From Mactra quadrangularis (taxonomy: Eukaryota > Mollusca > Bivalvia > Venerida > Mactridae): a stretch of 64,000 bases of DNA. Positions 59,877-64,000 of the stretch are shown in pieces (position 1 is the first letter of the stretch; each line of letters opens with the position of its first letter). The notes beneath the pieces were generated by a model that saw only the letters and a program-made list of their open reading frames with translations, was not told the origin of the DNA and ran no database searches. The DNA lies in contig CM046297.1 of NCBI GenBank assembly GCA_025267735.1, positions 26,934,011-26,998,010 of the forward strand, written 5' to 3'. A program made the position numbers and the translations under genes.

Positions 59877-60801
59877 CTCGGAAATGTCCGTGACAATTCG
59901 TTTATCATCGGCACAATCAAGCGAAAACAAGTGAAATTAATGAGAAAAAACACAGGTTTATGATCGTTGTTTGGAATGTCCGAATTGTATTGGAAATGTC
60001 TGTAACTCGTCAGAGCTGAATAAAAGACGATTAAAACCCGCTAGATGTAACATTCTGCGTACAGACGATTCCGTATTCATGAGGTATTTTAATCCAACTG
60101 GTTGTAACTACAGGGTGACCTCTGCTTTAACTTTGTTATATATTTTACTTTAAAAATGATACGAAAACCTTGGAAGTTTTGCCATCAGTATGGAAGAGTG
60201 GTTCTGCAGTTATATGATTGACCAAAAAAAACTATATCTATAAACATAAAGTATGTTTATGTTTAAAATGACGCCCAAAACATGTATTACATTGGCAGAT
60301 AACTATTTGTACAAAAGTACAGAATTTTCTTTATCTAAAATTGAATTAATTAAAGCACAAACCCTGCCCCACTGCTTCTAGATTCGATTTGGAAGTTTTG
60401 TATGTTTTATTAACCGACTTGACCGCACAAACAAACTGGTGAATCTTATGACATGAGTAGTACCTTTAACATATTATTGCTGGTGTAATACATTGTATTT
60501 TTTGTTCTGACAGTTCAATAAATATTTAATTGATCCATGGGACTCTGATTGACAAATAAGTCATTTTGATTGGAAAAAATACCATTAAAAAAGTAGGCAT
60601 TGAAATAGACAAAGGGAGGTAAGTCGTGTAAATAATAGTATTACGTGATTTAAAGAAACGGGTTACCGGTTTATAGCTTTAACCACAAAGTACACATAAT
60701 TCTATGACGTAATTCACAATATCAATAACTACGTGGTGTTAGCAAGGCAGTAAACAACCTAATTTTCTGGAAAAATTGTTGATTGTCAGCGTTTAAACAA
60801 T

Positions 60802-63485
60802 ATGGCAGACCAAGCAGAAGACCCTAATCTCAAGGCTGGACATGCTCCTGCAGGTTAGTACTGTTTAATTTCTCGAGAAATTCCGTGAAATGAGTCAATA
60901 TGCCACTTATTGGATTTTAATTGTTTACAACTGTATATTTACGGTCATCGACCCCAAGACAGCGTGTGAATAGATTTCAGTATTTCTTGTTAAAACACAT
61001 TTGTCATGTCTGTCAGCTTGATTAAATCTTCAAGGATACAGTCATTCGATCGTCCCATCAGAATAGCACATACAAGTACAAAAGTTAAATTTCTTTTTGA
61101 CCAACCTGAAAACCAAACAAAATGTGGACAGGATGTCAGTAATCACTGGTCCGCTGGGCTCTTTAAATTGTTAATTTAATTCTTCGTGATATGTTGGCAG
61201 TCTTTAGAGTATTAACCTACCTGATGATCCAGATTAATATTGTAAAGAAAACAGTGTAATGTTATTATGGCCTTTTTAAAAGACATGCAATTTAGTGGAA
61301 TGTAGGTAAAAATGCCTTTAAAATGGTGGGGGAAAATTACTGGGACACTAAAAAAAATCCGTGATCGTATTAAACATATAGTAAATTGGGTATTGACCAA
61401 CTGCTGTCGGTGTCATGGATAAATTCTCTATTACCTCATGCCATTTTTAAAAAATATGCTTGTGATATAAATTGTTGACAGTTTAAATGATGTTTATATT
61501 GTTGATGGATATGATATATTTTTGCATTTTAATGCTTTTTGTGGAGATTATTATGTTTAAGGATGCCAATAAAATCGGTTTATGTTTAATTAATAATAGC
61601 CATACTACATGTAGATAAACTACAATTTGGGTGAAATTGAAGTTTAAGCTTATATTATTATTTAAATGTTTGCTGGACTTTTAGAGTCAATTTGATTTGT
61701 TGTTATGAAAAATAGGAAAAATACCAAAAGAAATGTACCTTGTTAAGGAATAGTTCAAAATATACCTTAATCTAAAATTTAAATAAAAAAATTGGTCATG
61801 ACATACTATATAAAAAAATTGTTGACGTTTAATAGCCTTTCATGTGAATAATCAACACAAATATAGAGTTAATTAATTTTCTCTATATGATCCGGGATAT
61901 TCCCCCCACCTTTAAAAATGTTTTAAAATAAACATTTATAAAGCCTCTGGCATTTTTACCTCTAACATTTTTACCATAAACCCAATTTAGTGATGTAGTT
62001 GATTGGTTATATAATATAACAATTAAATATCTTTTTCACGAGTGAATTCATTCCAAACTGCATGTTTGTGTTAGAATATAGAATTGACTATTTATTTACA
62101 GTTAAAGTTGGTGGTATGCGTGTTACTACACACAACAAGAAAGATAAACCAACGGAAGAGAAGCCAGATGAGAATGAAGAAAGTGAAGAGTTTGAAGTGT
62201 ATGTTCTACTACTTCTTCTTTAAATGTACTGGACTCACTCTGGAGCATGGTCTTACATGGGTTAAGGGCTCAACATCAATGGTTGTCCTATTGCCCCTGA
62301 TGACCCATATTTGGGGATATGGTTTGGGCCATTTAAACATATAACTGACTTTCCATTTGGGTAACTTAGTTTAAAAATAGGTGTCAAGCCTTGTTACTCT
62401 GGAGCATTGTTGTGTACACATGGGTTCAGGGCTAAACTTTAAAGGTCATCCGATTGCTCCTGACGACTAATATTTGGGTTTGTGCAACTTGCTACTGCTA
62501 GTAAACATTTGATTCAGGCAAGTAAAATAGATAGCTGCCTGTCTTTTCTATTTTTTACTTGACTCTAAGATTTTCTGTAATAATTAAAAGACCCCCCCCC
62601 CCTCCTATTGAATATAAAGATAAAATTTTGGATTCCTAATGGTACACAAACTGATCAAGTTTTTCTTTATTTCAGGCCAGCTAAAGTTGATAAACATCAT
62701 CAACAAGTGTTAGTCTCTGGGGTTGTCACTAAGGTAACTATACTAGCTTATTTTAAGAGATACTGCAAGCCATCTGAGGACAGATATATAGAATTAAGAA
62801 TGTTTTCTAAAAGTGAAAGTGTCTAGAGCTTGACTAAAGGCAGCCTTAATAAACTTCTAATAGCAGTCATCAACTGAACCCACTAGCCTAATGCCTGGAA
62901 CTTGTGATGCCTGGAGCTTGTGAGAATTGAGTTGGGCTATCAAAAAATCGCTCATTTTATATGGTTGGGCTAAAAGATATTTTTGTCCCTTATTTATATA
63001 TAACGTAGTAAATCACAGTAGTGAGCATAAACTTAGGGTGATGACTGCGTAAAATTTCATTCTGTTTTTGAATAATAATTATGGTAAGTTCTTGAGTGTT
63101 GTAACTTCTGATTAAACCCACTTCCATGACTGTCTCCACCTTTTTAAACAGTTTTGTTTTGTATTAGAGCCTAGATCTTAAAATATTAACATTAAAAGCC
63201 AAGTTTACTGCTTGAAGTGCAATTCAGTCTTAACTAAGTGTAAATAAAGAAGGATGTAGACTAGTTTTGGGCTGACCTATTCAGATTTGATAAAAAGCCC
63301 ATTGGTGAATGACCTTTAACTGAGATAGACAAGTTTTTATCATATTTGACCTTAAATAGCCTTTAAAGGTAAACTTGTTATATAGAAGAGTACTTAAACC
63401 AGGTCGACCTAAAACACTTAACAAGTGCTATCGTACTGATAAGTTCATATTTATTGTTGCATAGCGTTCCAAGCGACGACGTGTA
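60802..63485 (+). CDS. DAP: DAP (death-associated protein 1) homologue, 5' part
   Basis: Coding exons are 60802-60853, 62102-62198, 62676-62733 and possibly 63465-63485; the gene continues beyond the window. Phases agree (G|TT, GT|G, then phase 0). The first 69 residues begin MADQAEDPN, followed by LKAGHAPAVKVGGMRV, an acidic linker (EENEESEE type), and VLVSGVVTK. This order (KAGH.PAVK.GGMR, acidic stretch, SGV) is characteristic of vertebrate DAP1, a small cytosolic mTORC1 substrate that restrains autophagy. The usual length is about 100 aa, so roughly a third is missing off the end. The last listed exon is only 21 nt, encodes RSKRRRV and may be alternative. ATG 60802 follows AACAAT and is the only start compatible with the conserved N-terminus. 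Confidence 0.83.
60854..62101 (+). other. Intron 1 of the DAP homologue
   Basis: Begins GTTAGT and ends TTTACAG. No gene or recognisable repeat was seen inside. Confidence 0.6.
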
Positions 63486-64000
63486 GTAAGTACATGTATA
63501 TGTATGATTTGCACACATAGTTGTACTTTGCAGTTATTGCTTCTTTGAAGCACAAACATGGATTTCCAGTCATAGGAAGTCATACTTAATTTAATATAAA
63601 AATCACTAATTTGATGAAGGACCCTGTAAAATGTATAAAAATTATAGGGTCCTTGTAAATGGGGTCCATAATTTGATAAATTGAATTAGATAACAATCTA
63701 AATTTATATTTTCAAGCTTCTCTAGGTACCCTCTATGATCATTAGCAAGCTTTCAAAACATTGAAAATACAAGTGCATGTATCATTTTTTATTGCACTCA
63801 TCTCAGACGGTATATTTAAATGAGGCTTTGTGGTGGAAAAATGTTAAGTGTGAAAAACTAACAAACATGCAATAAGAGTTTCGAAACATATTGATATTTG
63901 CACCATACATGAGTGCTTGTAATTTGTGAACACATTTGGAGTTGTAGCACAATGTAGAGATAGCACAAATTCTTTCTGATTTTAAAGTAAGGTTCCAATA
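63486..64000 (+). other. Intronic sequence of the DAP homologue
   Basis: Starts with the strong donor GTAAGTACATG. Contains a small hairpin around 63617-63652 (AAGGACCCTGTAA ... TTATAGGGTCCTT). The next exon is not in the window. Confidence 0.5.

Larger units (their letters stand above)
56391..60801. other. Divergent intergenic region (CXorf65 homologue / DAP homologue)
   Basis: The two genes diverge from here, so their promoters lie inside it. For the CXorf65 homologue, the complement shows an acceptor TTTTCAG at 56471-56477 and a donor GTAAGT ending an untranslated exon at 56920; a two-codon uORF (ATGGAGTAA) lies between the acceptor and the start codon. The region also holds SINE copies at about 57828-57900 (fragment) and 57980-58289, a minisatellite and a palindromic repeat pair. 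No coding gene was recognised. Confidence 0.55.

Noticed and set aside
62084..62344. 86-codon ORF over DAP exon 2
   Set aside because: It is in another frame and runs into the intron. The correct frame is set by conserved KVGGMRV and splice phase.
62608..62826. 72-codon ORF over DAP exon 3
   Set aside because: It has the right frame inside the exon, but reads intron on both sides; only 62676-62733 is supported.

Overview
The window is an AT-rich, intron-rich animal nuclear sequence. Canonical GT..AG introns, tRNA-headed SINEs, MITEs, an LTR retrotransposon, and recognisable homologues of animal DAP (death-associated protein 1) and CXorf65 all fit a lophotrochozoan, most likely a bivalve mollusc. 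The species cannot be fixed from the sequence alone. No bacterial features, CRISPR arrays or rRNA genes were seen.

Layout. (1) 1-1380: no gene, one full SINE. (2) 1381-5628 (+): two tandem two-exon seven-transmembrane receptor genes with identical splice phase, sharing a 131-bp identical patch. The first has lost its C-terminal tail to a premature stop. (3) 7344-23296 (-) and 25672-38875 (-): two head-to-tail paralogues of a large STAND NTPase gene. I assembled 23 exons (1331 aa) and 19 exons (1258 aa) by hand from splice sites and reading phase. Both encode a disordered N-terminus, a DZIP3-type HEPN domain, an nSTAND3-type P-loop NTPase with its C-terminal helical part, ankyrin repeats and a shared C-terminal module. 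This is an NLR-like architecture and the most interesting system here. In both copies the HEPN catalytic His is absent. (4) 42642-56390 (-): a five-coding-exon homologue of CXorf65. Its second coding intron is split by (5) a young LTR retrotransposon, 45073-52571 (+), with ATAT target duplications, a tRNA-Leu-type primer site and an intact gag. Its pol ORF runs in frame from protease straight to the tail of integrase, so reverse transcriptase is missing. A third ORF encodes a C2H2 zinc-finger protein and seems to depend on splicing. (6) 60802 to the window end (+): the 5' part of a DAP homologue with a possible 21-nt basic microexon.

Introns and intergenic DNA carry a hAT MITE with 8-bp target duplications, a TA-target MITE family (three copies), a mariner-like MITE, inverted-repeat elements, a 26-bp minisatellite and several SINE copies or fragments.

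Functional reading. The two STAND genes probably encode cytosolic sensors or regulators in which HEPN is a protein- or RNA-binding adaptor, the NTPase is the switch and the ankyrins bind ligand. This rests on architecture only. The receptors, CXorf65 homologue and DAP homologue appear to be unrelated neighbours. Exon coordinates come from reading splice signals by eye; the main support is that phases agree across every junction and that exon lengths match between paralogues.
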